Below, piece after piece: positions 7,690-16,766 of a DNA stretch of 64,000 nucleotides. The DNA lies in assembly GCA_964369965.1 (NCBI GenBank), contig CAYJGF010000007.1, positions 38,087 through 102,086 on the forward strand, given 5' to 3'. How positions within the stretch are numbered: position 1 is the stretch's first letter; each line of letters begins with the position of its first letter. Origin of the DNA: CAYJBH01 sp964369965 (GTDB lineage: Bacteria; Bacillota; Clostridia; Oscillospirales; Ruminococcaceae). Below the pieces are notes generated by a model. That model made no database searches, was not told the origin of the DNA, and was given only the letters and a program-made list of their open reading frames with translations. Both the position numbers and the translations under genes were made by a program.

Positions 7690-10600
7690 TTACATATCAC
7701 TTCTTACTTCAAGATAAACCCCTGTCAGCGGAGCTATTGATGGGTCGGTGGTCGTGGTTGCGGTTGGGTCGGCGATTATATAAAACTCGGTGGTTGCCGT
7801 GCCGTGCTCACTTATTATGGATAGGGTGTGGGTGCCGAGGGCAAGGGTTTTGGTGTATTCTCCGCTGAGCGTTATCTTTATACTGCCGGGCTCGGAGCTA
7901 TAATACTGCGCATCCACCACATTGCCGTCCACCTCGACGCGCTGAAACATATCAATCCTGTCGTTGGAGACTGCGCTCAACGACTGACCACGCATGATGG
8001 TCTGATTGCCACCCTTGATAATCTGTATCGGCTCTATTGTCACCGCCACTATTTTGGAGGTTATGCTCGCGCCGTTTGTGCCGGTTATCAGGCAGTAGTA
8101 GTATGACGTGTCGTCGGAGTTGATAGACGGGGTGAATGTCTTTTTGTCTGCGCCGTTAACTATTATGCCACCGCGTGTGCTGTTTGTGGAGCTTTTATAC
8201 CATTGGTAGGTGACGCCTGTGTCGTTGCTCGCCACCTCGAGCGGTTTGACATCGGCTGAATCGACGCCAATTGCATAGCTCACGCCGGTCGGCTGGGTGG
8301 AGATGGTCGGGAGGGTGCCTGCCTTTATCTCGGTGCCGTCGAGGTATGCGCCGTAGCCATTTGGGTTATCATTCAACTTTATAAGCAGCTCGTCGCCCCT
8401 TTGTGCACCGTTTGCGATGGTTGACCCCTCTGCAAAAGTGTTTGACAAAATTAAATATATTTCGGCGGTGGAGGTGAGGGCGGGGGCGATGTTGAATCTG
8501 CTGTTTGTTAGATTTTCACTGTACATACTTATGCCGTGACCGTTCGCATCGCCGATTTTTGGGCTGCCGCCGACCGTGACCGTTTTATTGCCGCTGACCG
8601 TACCGCCGGTCATGTTTCCGCCGTAGACATTGCTAATATTGCCGCCGGTGATATTTATCGTCGTGTTTGCATTTAAATTTCCAGTATAATTGCCGCCGTA
8701 GATATCCTTCACTCTGCCGCCGGTCATGGATATCATGGTGTTGCGGTTTTGGGAAGCACCATAACTGCCGCCGAAGATAGTATAACTGCTCAAGTCCGCG
8801 CCGTCGCCTGGTGCGTTTGTTATGCCGAGGTCTTGGAGGGACGGCTCGCCCGAATCGTAACTGCCGTTTTTGTTGTCGTCCAGATAGACGGTGGTGCCGT
8901 TGCCGTCGGCGGCAATCACCAACGCATTGCCGTTGCCGTAGATAGCCGGTGTATTGCCATCAGTTGTCCCGACACTCGGCAAAATGCCAGCCCTGACGGT
9001 GCCGGTGGTGAGGTTTGAAATGTAGGTTTGGTAGTTATTCGTGTTGTTGTTAAGGGAAATATTGTCGAGGTCGGCGGCGAGCGCGCCGGTGGCTATGATG
9101 TCGTCTGTATTGTGGCTATCGGCAATGCGCACATATATCTTGGCAGTGTCATTTAGGTCGGGGGCGATTTTGAAAGGTTCGACCTCGGAAACATCTTTAT
9201 CGAGCCTTATTCCGGTAGAGTTAGCACTACTCCCTATCTTTGCGTCTTCGCCCACCGTCACGTTTTTTTCGCCGGTGACGCTCGCGTTGTTTCCGCCGCC
9301 ATAAACATTTGTCACATTTCCGCCCGATATGTTTATATTGGTGTTGCCGGTAATTGTACTACCAGAAAAGTTACCACCGCCAAAGATTGTTTTCACAATG
9401 CCGCCGGTCATGGTTATCAAGGTATCGCCGTTAAGATTTTCATTAAAAAAACCACCATAAACGCTCCATGATGACAAATCGGCTTGGTTGTCAGGGGCAG
9501 ATTCGATTTTCGCCTCTTCGAGAGACTCCTCACCGACATCTTTAATGCCGTTGCGGTTGTCGTCTAAGTATATAGTGGTGCCACTTCCGTCCTCGACAAT
9601 CAAAAGCGCCACACCGTTTGCGTAGATCTCAACAGCACTTATTATGGGGACTTTCTTCAACTTAACTTCGGTATTGTCAAGGTATGGGCCGTAATGTGCG
9701 TTGGGGCGTGTGATTTTTATATAATCGATATCGCTCGAGACGGCATCGGACGCTATGATACTGCCGACCTTGTAGTCATCATCGGTGACGACATTTATCT
9801 CCGCACCGACTTGCAGATCAGCCCCCACAACAAAGCTTTCTACCTTGTTGAAAGCATAGCCGAGCCGTATGCCGTTGGCGGAATCGCCTATCACTGCGGT
9901 GCCGCCCACCGTGATGGTCTTGGAACCGGTCGTAGCCGTATCATTATATCCACCGCCGTAGACATTACCCTGCACTGTGCCGCCGGTGATGATGACCGAT
10001 GCGGTGCCGACAACCTTGCCTTGATATCCGGCGCCGTAGACACCGTAACCATAAGCAACGCCACTGCTATCACCTATTGTTCCGCCGGTGATGTTCACGG
10101 TGGAGGAGCCAACCGAAGAAGATTCAGTGTGCCCACCGCCGTAGACATTTTCTCCCACCTTGCCGTCGTTAATAATAACCGACGCGGTGCCGGTTACAAC
10201 GCCGTCATAACTGCCACCGTATATATTAATCACGTTACCGCCGGACACGGTGATGTTGGTACTGCCGGATACCTTTGTATTGTATCCACCGCCGATGATA
10301 CTATTTACAGCGCCACCGGTCATGATTATATTTGTATCGCCGTCGAGCTCGGTCGCGCCGTCTATACCGGACTGATATCCGCCGTAGATGGTATAATTAA
10401 CTAAAGACTCATCGTCGGCAGGGGCGTCGGTTATTCCGGCGGTTTTGAGGGATTGATCTGTATCTGCATCATAACTACCATTTTTATTGGTGTCTATATA
10501 TATCGTTGTACCCCCGGAAGTGCCCTCGGTGATAAAGATCGTCGTGCCGTTTGCATAGATGTTCTCGCCCGACACGGTAGGGTTAGCCGCAGTCTTCTCC

Positions 10601-10716
10601 GTGGCATAAACCCTCTGCGGTAGAACCACCAACCCGAGCAGGACTATAAGCAGCGCCAAAACCGACGCGACCTTTAACCCTCTGCCTATATAGTCAATCC
10701 CTAATTTGCAGCTCAT
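7690..10716 (-). CDS. Large secreted modular protein: three beta-helix/EF-loop modules, Ig-like domain, APLTG-type C-terminus
   Basis: About 1008 residues. An N-terminal signal peptide (hydrophobic about 17-36, then VYATEK) is followed by three related modules beginning IYANG, IYANG and IYGNG (about 55, 366 and 593). Each has an EF-hand-like loop D-x-N-x-N-G-x-x-D (DTNKNGSYD, DDNRNGIKD, DDNKNGSYD) and then repeats of the type ITGGxVxxxYGGG that suggest a right-handed parallel beta-helix. An Ig-like segment (about 805-895, with YQWYKSS and YYYCLITG) and a C-terminal domain shared with the LRR protein at 30255-32462 follow. The protein ends APLTGVYLEVRSDM with no membrane anchor. GAGG precedes the chosen ATG; an in-frame GTG lies 6 nt upstream. 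It is the last gene of the DUF3048 operon. Function is unknown; an extracellular calcium-binding surface protein is inferred. Confidence 0.75.
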   Translation of the reverse strand: MSCKLGIDYIGRGLKVASVLALLIVLLGLVVLPQRVYATEKTAANPTVSGENIYANGTTIFITEGTSGGTTIYIDTNKNGSYDADTDQSLKTAGITDAPADDESLVNYTIYGGYQSGIDGATELDGDTNIIMTGGAVNSIIGGGYNTKVSGSTNITVSGGNVINIYGGSYDGVVTGTASVIINDGKVGENVYGGGHTESSSVGSSTVNITGGTIGDSSGVAYGYGVYGAGYQGKVVGTASVIITGGTVQGNVYGGGYNDTATTGSKTITVGGTAVIGDSANGIRLGYAFNKVESFVVGADLQVGAEINVVTDDDYKVGSIIASDAVSSDIDYIKITRPNAHYGPYLDNTEVKLKKVPIISAVEIYANGVALLIVEDGSGTTIYLDDNRNGIKDVGEESLEEAKIESAPDNQADLSSWSVYGGFFNENLNGDTLITMTGGIVKTIFGGGNFSGSTITGNTNINISGGNVTNVYGGGNNASVTGEKNVTVGEDAKIGSSANSTGIRLDKDVSEVEPFKIAPDLNDTAKIYVRIADSHNTDDIIATGALAADLDNISLNNNTNNYQTYISNLTTGTVRAGILPSVGTTDGNTPAIYGNGNALVIAADGNGTTVYLDDNKNGSYDSGEPSLQDLGITNAPGDGADLSSYTIFGGSYGASQNRNTMISMTGGRVKDIYGGNYTGNLNANTTINITGGNISNVYGGNMTGGTVSGNKTVTVGGSPKIGDANGHGISMYSENLTNSRFNIAPALTSTAEIYLILSNTFAEGSTIANGAQRGDELLIKLNDNPNGYGAYLDGTEIKAGTLPTISTQPTGVSYAIGVDSADVKPLEVASNDTGVTYQWYKSSTNSTRGGIIVNGADKKTFTPSINSDDTSYYYCLITGTNGASITSKIVAVTIEPIQIIKGGNQTIMRGQSLSAVSNDRIDMFQRVEVDGNVVDAQYYSSEPGSIKITLSGEYTKTLALGTHTLSIISEHGTATTEFYIIADPTATTTTDPSIAPLTGVYLEVRSDM

Positions 10717-10753
10717 TTTCACCTCAATAATTTTTACAGTTCGTTTTTATCTC

Positions 10754-11836
10754 TTAGCTTATCACCAACGTCCCCTGCCGTGATTTTGCCACCATCGCGA
10801 TGTAGGATTTTCCCTGTGCGACCGTTATCTCCTCACCGTCCTCACCGTAGACCTTGAGCTGGTCGTCCGGATTTCCCTTGCGCCATGTCACGTCGATGTA
10901 TTTGCCGTCGTTTACATAGACCCCCTCACCCTGCGTTAGGGCAAAGTTGGTCACATATCCGTCCGGCTCGAGGGTCACATCACAAAACAGCACAAATAGG
11001 TTATCAAAGGCGAGCTGTGAGTTGTCCAGCACATCCTGTTGCGGCGCGCCGTTATAACTTTTTTGGTACAGCCCTGTCTCGGCATTAAAGATAAACTCGA
11101 CAGCGGACACGGTGGAAAATTTGAAGTTAACAAGGCTCGCCACCTTGCCACTCTCAATAACCGCTGTGTCATCCTCACTAAACGTAAATAGTGGGTAGTA
11201 TCCGCCGGTCGTGGGTATTGTATAGGTGGCAATTCCGGCGGCGATTTTTGCACTGTCGGTATACCATGCGTGCTGATTGCCGACCGCCTGTGCCCTCGGC
11301 GCGTCGAACTTGAATGACGTCTCACCGAGGTAGAGACCGTCCACATTTTGATAACCGAAATAGTTGAGCAGATCATCGGCGTAGGTACTGGAGCCGATGT
11401 TGACCAGTATCGCGTTCTGCGCCATTGCAAGCTCGGCAAATTGACTGCGCACCGAGCGCACAGGACCTATTGCGGTGATGGCGTTCGGATCGGAAAAAAG
11501 TGCCATTAGGCGCGTAATACCGCCCTCCGTCTCCGCCTCATATATTACATCGGCGAGGGATATCCCCGTCTGGGGCAGTGCCGCGGTGATATTGTCCACC
11601 ATGACAGCGATGGGGCGCGTCCCCTCCGCCTGACCCTCAACCGGCACTTTGCCGGTCAACGGATTGATATCATAGTTGACTATGTCCGGTGTCTCAAGCG
11701 ACGCGGACGGTGCCGGCGGTGTCGACTCGGACGGGGCTATGGGTGTATCGTCATCGTCGGAGCAGGCTACAAAAAGGCAAAGCAAAGCCAAAAGCAGTAC
11801 CGCTTTTAATGTTTTGCTTTGCCTAATAAAATTCAT
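10754..11836 (-). CDS. DUF3048 domain lipoprotein (copy 1)
   Basis: The 360-residue protein has a signal peptide ending in a lipobox (FVAC, Cys25), an acidic and Pro/Ser-rich linker, then a DUF3048 domain: NPLTGKV, RPIAVMVDNITAALPQTGIS, YEAETEGGITRLMALF, GPVRSVRSQFAELA. The C-terminal half has FDNLFVLFCDV and VTWRKGNPDDQLKVYG. This YerB-like family sits on the outside of Firmicute membranes and has no firmly established activity. It is the third of three paralogues and is 37 bp upstream of the large secreted protein. The missing DUF3048 N-terminal extras make it the shortest copy. Confidence 0.88.
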   Translation of the reverse strand: MNFIRQSKTLKAVLLLALLCLFVACSDDDDTPIAPSESTPPAPSASLETPDIVNYDINPLTGKVPVEGQAEGTRPIAVMVDNITAALPQTGISLADVIYEAETEGGITRLMALFSDPNAITAIGPVRSVRSQFAELAMAQNAILVNIGSSTYADDLLNYFGYQNVDGLYLGETSFKFDAPRAQAVGNQHAWYTDSAKIAAGIATYTIPTTGGYYPLFTFSEDDTAVIESGKVASLVNFKFSTVSAVEFIFNAETGLYQKSYNGAPQQDVLDNSQLAFDNLFVLFCDVTLEPDGYVTNFALTQGEGVYVNDGKYIDVTWRKGNPDDQLKVYGEDGEEITVAQGKSYIAMVAKSRQGTLVIS

Positions 11837-11860
11837 CTTGACCTCAGATATAAGTATAAA

Positions 11861-13042
11861 CTACTCTTGTTCGTTGTCGACCTCATTCGCCGCCGCCTCT
11901 GCGTCGGCATTAACACCGGAATCAAGTGAGGAATCACCGGAACCGATGATTTGCAGTGTTTCGTCATGCAGTGCAAGGTCGGTTACTGCAACATATGTTT
12001 TGCCTACGTTTAATAGAACCGGTGTCTCGTTGCCGTCAAGGGTGTATATTTCGAGAGGACTGGTCGGCCCACCTTTGCGCCACATTACACGTTGATAGTA
12101 GCCACCGTAAAAATAATAGCCGACACCGCCACTTGTCAGGTCAATCTCAACAAGCGGACTGGAACCGTCACCGTGTGGGTCCACCTCGGTGTAGATTACA
12201 AGTAGGTTATCAAAGGCGAAAGGCTCGCCGTTATTTTCGTCGATTATAGGGTTCCCAAACTGATGTTTTTCATATTTGCCAGTGGTGGCATTGTACTCGA
12301 AAAATCCGTCGTACGAGGCGGAAAAACTCCACGCAACCTGATTTGCACTGCCCTCGCTCGGGACGACCGGCTCATCATCATAATGGACAAATCCGTGCAG
12401 GGTTATCGGTGTTGGGGATTCGCCGGTGGTGTCGTAGTTATCGTTGTTTGTGAGTGCATCGGTGATCAGTTCCGCGTTGGTGTACTCGGTGTCTTCATAG
12501 ACATATCCCGGACGGTCACGGCGATAGGTTGAGCCGTTGGGGCTGATGTCACCGTTATCCCAATCGTATATATCCAGCATTTCGTCCGCTATAATGCTGC
12601 TGCCGTCATGGAGATAGAGTGCATTGAGCGGCATCATAAACTGAACATGACCGTGGCGAGCACTACGAACCGGACCCACCTCGGGGATGGTTGTATAATC
12701 ATCAAAGACAAGCATATATCTTGTGATACCACCCTCGGTCACCATCTCATAACACACCGACGCGGCGGTGAGACCGGACTGGGGCAGGCTAGATGTACGG
12801 TTGTTTATCATGACCGCAAGCACACGCTGGTCGATGGGGTAGTCCGCCGTCTTTTCCATGCCGTTCAACGGGCTTGCAAAATATGGCTCCGGCTCCGGTT
12901 CCGGCTCCGGTTCCGGCTCGTCGGACTCGCTCGTCGCGCTGTCGGTCGGGGCGTCACCGCTCTGCTCCGTCTCCTGTGAACAGGCAACGAGCGTTGTCGC
13001 AGCTAAGATAATACAAAGAATAAGTACCAATAATTTTTTCAT
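11861..13042 (-). CDS. DUF3048 domain lipoprotein (copy 2)
   Basis: The 393-residue protein starts MKKLLVLILCIILAATTLVA with the lipobox Cys at 21. An unusual PE repeat (EPEPEPEPEPEP, about 43-54) links the lipid anchor to the DUF3048 domain: NGMEKTADYPIDQRVLAVMI, PQSGLTAASVCYEMVTEGGI, GPVRSARHGHVQFMMP, LHDGSSIIADEMLD, and the C-terminal MWRKGGPTSPLEIYTLDG. An acidic, Ala-rich tail follows. The copies differ widely from each other, so this is an old duplication and not an assembly artefact. It lies 24 bp upstream of copy 1. Confidence 0.88.
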   Translation of the reverse strand: MKKLLVLILCIILAATTLVACSQETEQSGDAPTDSATSESDEPEPEPEPEPEPYFASPLNGMEKTADYPIDQRVLAVMINNRTSSLPQSGLTAASVCYEMVTEGGITRYMLVFDDYTTIPEVGPVRSARHGHVQFMMPLNALYLHDGSSIIADEMLDIYDWDNGDISPNGSTYRRDRPGYVYEDTEYTNAELITDALTNNDNYDTTGESPTPITLHGFVHYDDEPVVPSEGSANQVAWSFSASYDGFFEYNATTGKYEKHQFGNPIIDENNGEPFAFDNLLVIYTEVDPHGDGSSPLVEIDLTSGGVGYYFYGGYYQRVMWRKGGPTSPLEIYTLDGNETPVLLNVGKTYVAVTDLALHDETLQIIGSGDSSLDSGVNADAEAAANEVDNEQE

Positions 13043-13087
13043 GGGGATAAAACCTTTCCTTTCCTGCCGTCCGGCTATAAAAATAAC

Positions 13088-14224
13088 TTAATTTATTTCA
13101 AACTCATTAAAATGAGAAAGATCTACTACACCGACATAGCTTGTGCCGGAGTTAACCTCGATAGGTGTCTCATGACCGTCCACCGATACTATTCGAAGTG
13201 CGTCGCCCGCCGCACCTTTTTTCCAATAAATAGGCTCATATGCACCGTCGGTAAAATAATACCCGACACCGCCAAACGCGTAGGAGACATTCGCGAGTAT
13301 ACCGTCGGCATAGGTGTCGATGGTGGTGAATAGGATAAATACATTGTCAAACTCCAGCACCTCACCGGTGTTGTCGTCTATCTGGGGTTCACCATAGATA
13401 AATTTGTCGTACCGCTCACTCTCCTCATCATAGACAAAATGAGAGGTCGCATATTGGCTGAACTTGACCTGTATCTCGGTTGCCGGATGCTCAAGGGTGC
13501 GATCTTCATCCGGTGGCAAAAAGTTGAAAATAGGCGGTGGTGGCTCCAAAATCCCTGTGTCGATATGATATTCGTCCGCAACATCTTTCAACATCTCACC
13601 GTCGGTAAACCAACAGTGTTCATCTACATCGCTGCGCTCCTGCGAGAGGGTTTGCGCGCGCTGTTCATCAAACCAGACTATGTCGGGGAATTTGTGCCCG
13701 TCAATATCGCGGTTGTTATACTGAAAAACGGCGAGCATATCATCGGCGGTCACGCTGGAACCGATGTGGACATAAATAGGTTGATACGGCATCATGAGCT
13801 GGATAAATTGATCCCGTGCACTGCGAACAGGACCGATGGTCGGCAGGTCAAATCCCTTTGAATAGATTGCCATAAGCCGTGTTATGCCGCCCTCGGTCAC
13901 CACCTCGTAGACAATGTCCGCCTCACTCACGCCCCGTTGTGGCAACGATTGAGCTACATTATTTATCATAATTGCAACGGCACGCTCGTTTGGGTTATAA
14001 CTGTCGTCCGCCACCATGCCGGTGTATGGATTTATCAGCGGTGGTAGCGTCGCCGGTTCCTCTGTCGGCTCGGAGGTGGGCGTCGGTGTCGATATGTCGG
14101 GGATTTCCTCGACAGGGGGGTCACTCGTCGGTAAGCTATCGCTATCCGGCTGTGTTTCACAAGCCGAAAAAAGCAAAAGTATAAGGATAATTATCACCGA
14201 TTTGGTGTTGAATTTTGTTTTCAA
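13088..14224 (-). CDS. DUF3048 domain lipoprotein (copy 3, operon leader)
   Basis: The 378-residue protein begins at a TTG at 14224 with AGAGGA about 11 nt upstream. The lipobox is FSAC (Cys22), followed by a Pro/Thr/Glu-rich spacer (PTPTSEPTEEPATLPP). The DUF3048 domain shows NPYTGMVADDSYNPNERAVA, PQRGVSEADIVYEVVTEGGI, GPVRSARDQFIQLMMP, FDNVFILFTTI, and YWKKGAAGDALRI. It is the promoter-proximal gene, with a strong promoter at 14286-14314. An extracellular, membrane-anchored location is clear; the biochemical role is not. Confidence 0.86.
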   Translation of the reverse strand: MKTKFNTKSVIIILILLLFSACETQPDSDSLPTSDPPVEEIPDISTPTPTSEPTEEPATLPPLINPYTGMVADDSYNPNERAVAIMINNVAQSLPQRGVSEADIVYEVVTEGGITRLMAIYSKGFDLPTIGPVRSARDQFIQLMMPYQPIYVHIGSSVTADDMLAVFQYNNRDIDGHKFPDIVWFDEQRAQTLSQERSDVDEHCWFTDGEMLKDVADEYHIDTGILEPPPPIFNFLPPDEDRTLEHPATEIQVKFSQYATSHFVYDEESERYDKFIYGEPQIDDNTGEVLEFDNVFILFTTIDTYADGILANVSYAFGGVGYYFTDGAYEPIYWKKGAAGDALRIVSVDGHETPIEVNSGTSYVGVVDLSHFNEFEIN

Positions 14225-14285
14225 CTTATGACCATTCCTCTTATCCGGATTGACTCATTGAAGTACAAAGCGCAATCCTTTCGAA

Positions 14286-14314
14286 ATTATATCATATCGG
14301 TTAGTTTTTGTCAA
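14286..14314 (-). promoter_or_regulatory. Promoter of the DUF3048 operon
   Basis: A perfect TTGACA (314-309), 17-bp spacer and perfect TATAAT (291-286) sit about 60 bp upstream of the first gene. Confidence 0.8.
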
Positions 14315-14459
14315 TATTGCGTTAATATACCAAAACCGCTATAAACGCCCTTGTGTAAAGAGTTTATGGCGATTTGTGGCAAAATAGAGGTAATATTACA
14401 ATTTTCTTTCAATTTGTAGTTTGGCAACTTTACGTTGAGCAACTTGACGCGCGCGCTCC

Positions 14460-14735
14460 GGGTGATGTGGGGGGCGCGTCTGCGAACTCGTTCGCAGTCC
14501 CCCCCCCCCAAAAAAACACCCCCGGGGGGAGATTTATGGGAGGGGGGTATTTAAGCGTTTAAAAAACACCCCCCCCNNNNNNNNNNGGTTGTGGTGGGGG
14601 GGGGTGCTGTGATGTGGTGCGCTGCCCCCCACTCTAAAACCAGCGGGGGGGGGGTTTTTTTTGGGGTCGGGGAGTTTGAAGGCTTTCAAACACGCGCCCC
14701 CCTCCTACAGTCCGGCAGGGCAATCCTGTGCGCCG
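14460..14735. repeat. Low-complexity and repeat sequence around a scaffold join
   Basis: Long G and C runs, interspersed with GGGGCGCGT and CGCGCCCCCCTCCTACAGT, flank ten Ns. The outer parts resemble the dispersed GC-rich repeat (CTCCTACAG compares with CTCCCCTACAG elsewhere); the inner parts look like homopolymer error. No gene is supported between 14225 and 14741. The recG stop lies just beyond. Confidence 0.5.
14577..14586. other. Assembly gap (10 Ns)
   Basis: Ten unknown bases in a row. The true distance between recG and the DUF3048 operon, and even their adjacency, depends on this scaffold join. Confidence 0.98.
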
Positions 14736-14741
14736 TTCTCC

Positions 14742-16766
14742 TCAATTCCTCGTCTGCCCAAAACTCCCGATTAGCCGCTGTACCTCCTCGGCGAGTTTTT
14801 CGTGCTGTGGCCCTGTTAGGTTTGGGTCAAGCTCCTTTATGATATTAAAAGCCTCGGTGCTTTTTTCCAGTATGCTCACATCCTCGGCAAGGCTCGCGAC
14901 GGTGAGAGGGGGCAGACCGTGCTGTTCACTGCCAAAGAAGTTGCCGGGGCCGCGCGCCTCCATGTCATAGCGTGCAAGGGCAAATCCGTCGGTGGTGGTG
15001 ACCACGCGGTGCAGTCGTTCAAGGGTTGCCTCATTTTTGCTGTCACTGACCAAAAAACACCAACTCTCGTGCGAGCCTCTGCCCACACGACCGCGCAGTT
15101 GGTGCAGTGTCGCAAGACCGAACCGCTCGGCATTTTCGATAACCATGACCGTCGCGTTCGGCACATCGACACCCACCTCAACGACGGTGGTGGTGCAAAG
15201 GATATCTATCTCACCGTCCGCAAAATCCTGCATGACCTGCGCCTTTTGCGCCGCCGACAACCTGCCGTGCAAAAGCCCTATCCTACGCCGTGGGAGCAGT
15301 TCTTTCGCGACGTCGCGACAGTAGCCCTCGACGTCCTGTAACCCCTCCTCCCCCTCCTCAATAACGGGGCACACTATGTATATCTGCCGTCCTTTTTCAA
15401 TCTCCTTATCCAAAAAACCGAACATACGTGCGCGCTTTTCGGTGTCGGTCTGCCTTGTTTTTATCACCTGCCTGCCCTTTGGCAGTTCGTTTAATATCGA
15501 TATGTCAAGGTCGCCGTATATCAAAAGCGCGAGGGTTCGCGGTATCGGCGTCGCGCTCATGACCAACACGTGGGGGTTATCCCCTTTGGCAAATAAGGCA
15601 CTGCGCTGTCGCACGCCGAAACGGTGTTGCTCGTCCACGATACAAAAGGCGAGCCGTGTGAACTCGACCGGCTGGGACAGTATGGCGGAGGTCGCGACCA
15701 AAATGCAGGGGGTATCCTCCCTCAACCGCGCGAGAAGCTCTTTACGCTCTTTACCTTTGGTGGTGCCGCTGAGCTTTAACACCTCGATACCGGTGTCGGC
15801 GAGCAGTGCCGTGAGTGTCTTGTGGTGCTGGGTACAAAGCAGTTCGGTCGGTGCCATCAGCGCGGTTTTATAGCCGTTGCGAACCGCGAAGAATGCCGCC
15901 GCCGCCGCGACTGCCGTCTTGCCACTGCCGACATCACCCTGCAAAAGTCGATTTTGCGGGACACTCTTTTGAAAGTCGTCGCATATCTCGGCTATCGCTT
16001 TTTGCTGTGCGTCGGTAGGGATAAAGGGCAGATGTTCGAAAAACTCGTCCATGTCGACCTCGAACATCGCAGGGCAACCCTCACGGCGGTTATTCTCCTT
16101 TAAAAAGGAAAGACCGAGTTGCAACGTCAGCAGTTCATCAAAGACCAGTCGCTCCTTTGCGCGCGCCGCGTCCGCTGTGTTTTGTGGGAAATGGACACGC
16201 CGCACCGCCTCACCTCGCCCCAAAAGGTCATATTTTGCCGTAATATTCTCGGGAAGTATCTCGCAAATATCCTCGTCCAAACGCAGGTCGAATGCCGAGC
16301 GTATCAACTTTGCCAAAAACCTGCTACTCACCCCTGCGGTGAGCGGATAGACCGGCTCCAGTGCAAGGTCGTCGCGCGGCGCAAGGTGCGTCGGCGAAAT
16401 GATGGACCGCTTTAAAAAGTTGGCGGTGATGCGACCGTAAAATAGATATTCGCCCCCGACGGTGAGCGCCTCATAACTAAAGCGGTTGTTAAAGTAGATT
16501 ATCTCGATATCGCCGCTGTCATCGCACGCGTCCACCTTAAAAAGACTACGTCCGCCCGCAATTCTGCGTGGCGGATGTTTTTTTAGTATAGTCAATTTGA
16601 GCACTATGTTGCGGTGAGTCTCGGCGCTTAAAACCTCACTTATATCGGTATAATCGACATAGCTCCTCGGATAGTGGCGCAAAAGCTCCGCTACCGTCCG
16701 TATCCCGAGTTTTTCAAGACGGGCGGCATTCTTATCACCCACACCTTTGAGGAACCGTATGTCCAT
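14742..16766 (-). CDS. recG: ATP-dependent DNA helicase RecG
   Basis: The 674-residue protein has the usual RecG length and order: an N-terminal wedge/OB region (about 1-230, ending RLVFDELLTLQLGL), then helicase motif I GDVGSGKTAVAA, Ia APTELLCTQH, II DEQHRFGVRQR, III MSATPIPRTLAL, and the second RecA lobe with LLHGRLSAAQK, TTVVEVGVDVPNA and LHQLRGRVGRG. It remodels stalled replication forks and Holliday junctions. Its ATG overlaps the stop of the YloV-like gene by one base (TAATG), so the two are cotranslated. The gene ends beside the low-complexity scaffold gap. Confidence 0.96.
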   Translation of the reverse strand: MDIRFLKGVGDKNAARLEKLGIRTVAELLRHYPRSYVDYTDISEVLSAETHRNIVLKLTILKKHPPRRIAGGRSLFKVDACDDSGDIEIIYFNNRFSYEALTVGGEYLFYGRITANFLKRSIISPTHLAPRDDLALEPVYPLTAGVSSRFLAKLIRSAFDLRLDEDICEILPENITAKYDLLGRGEAVRRVHFPQNTADAARAKERLVFDELLTLQLGLSFLKENNRREGCPAMFEVDMDEFFEHLPFIPTDAQQKAIAEICDDFQKSVPQNRLLQGDVGSGKTAVAAAAAFFAVRNGYKTALMAPTELLCTQHHKTLTALLADTGIEVLKLSGTTKGKERKELLARLREDTPCILVATSAILSQPVEFTRLAFCIVDEQHRFGVRQRSALFAKGDNPHVLVMSATPIPRTLALLIYGDLDISILNELPKGRQVIKTRQTDTEKRARMFGFLDKEIEKGRQIYIVCPVIEEGEEGLQDVEGYCRDVAKELLPRRRIGLLHGRLSAAQKAQVMQDFADGEIDILCTTTVVEVGVDVPNATVMVIENAERFGLATLHQLRGRVGRGSHESWCFLVSDSKNEATLERLHRVVTTTDGFALARYDMEARGPGNFFGSEQHGLPPLTVASLAEDVSILEKSTEAFNIIKELDPNLTGPQHEKLAEEVQRLIGSFGQTRN

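Noticed and set aside
9694..10404. 236-codon open frame antisense to the large secreted-protein gene
   Set aside because: The Gly/Ala/Tyr/Ile-rich translation reflects the repetitive sense strand; no signal of translation.
12858..13091. GSGSGSGSGS-rich frame on the plus strand
   Set aside because: It is the antisense reading of the EPEPEP linker of a DUF3048 lipoprotein.
10754..14224. Possible assembly duplication of the DUF3048 genes
   Set aside because: The three copies share only short motifs and have different linkers and lengths, so they are real, old paralogues.
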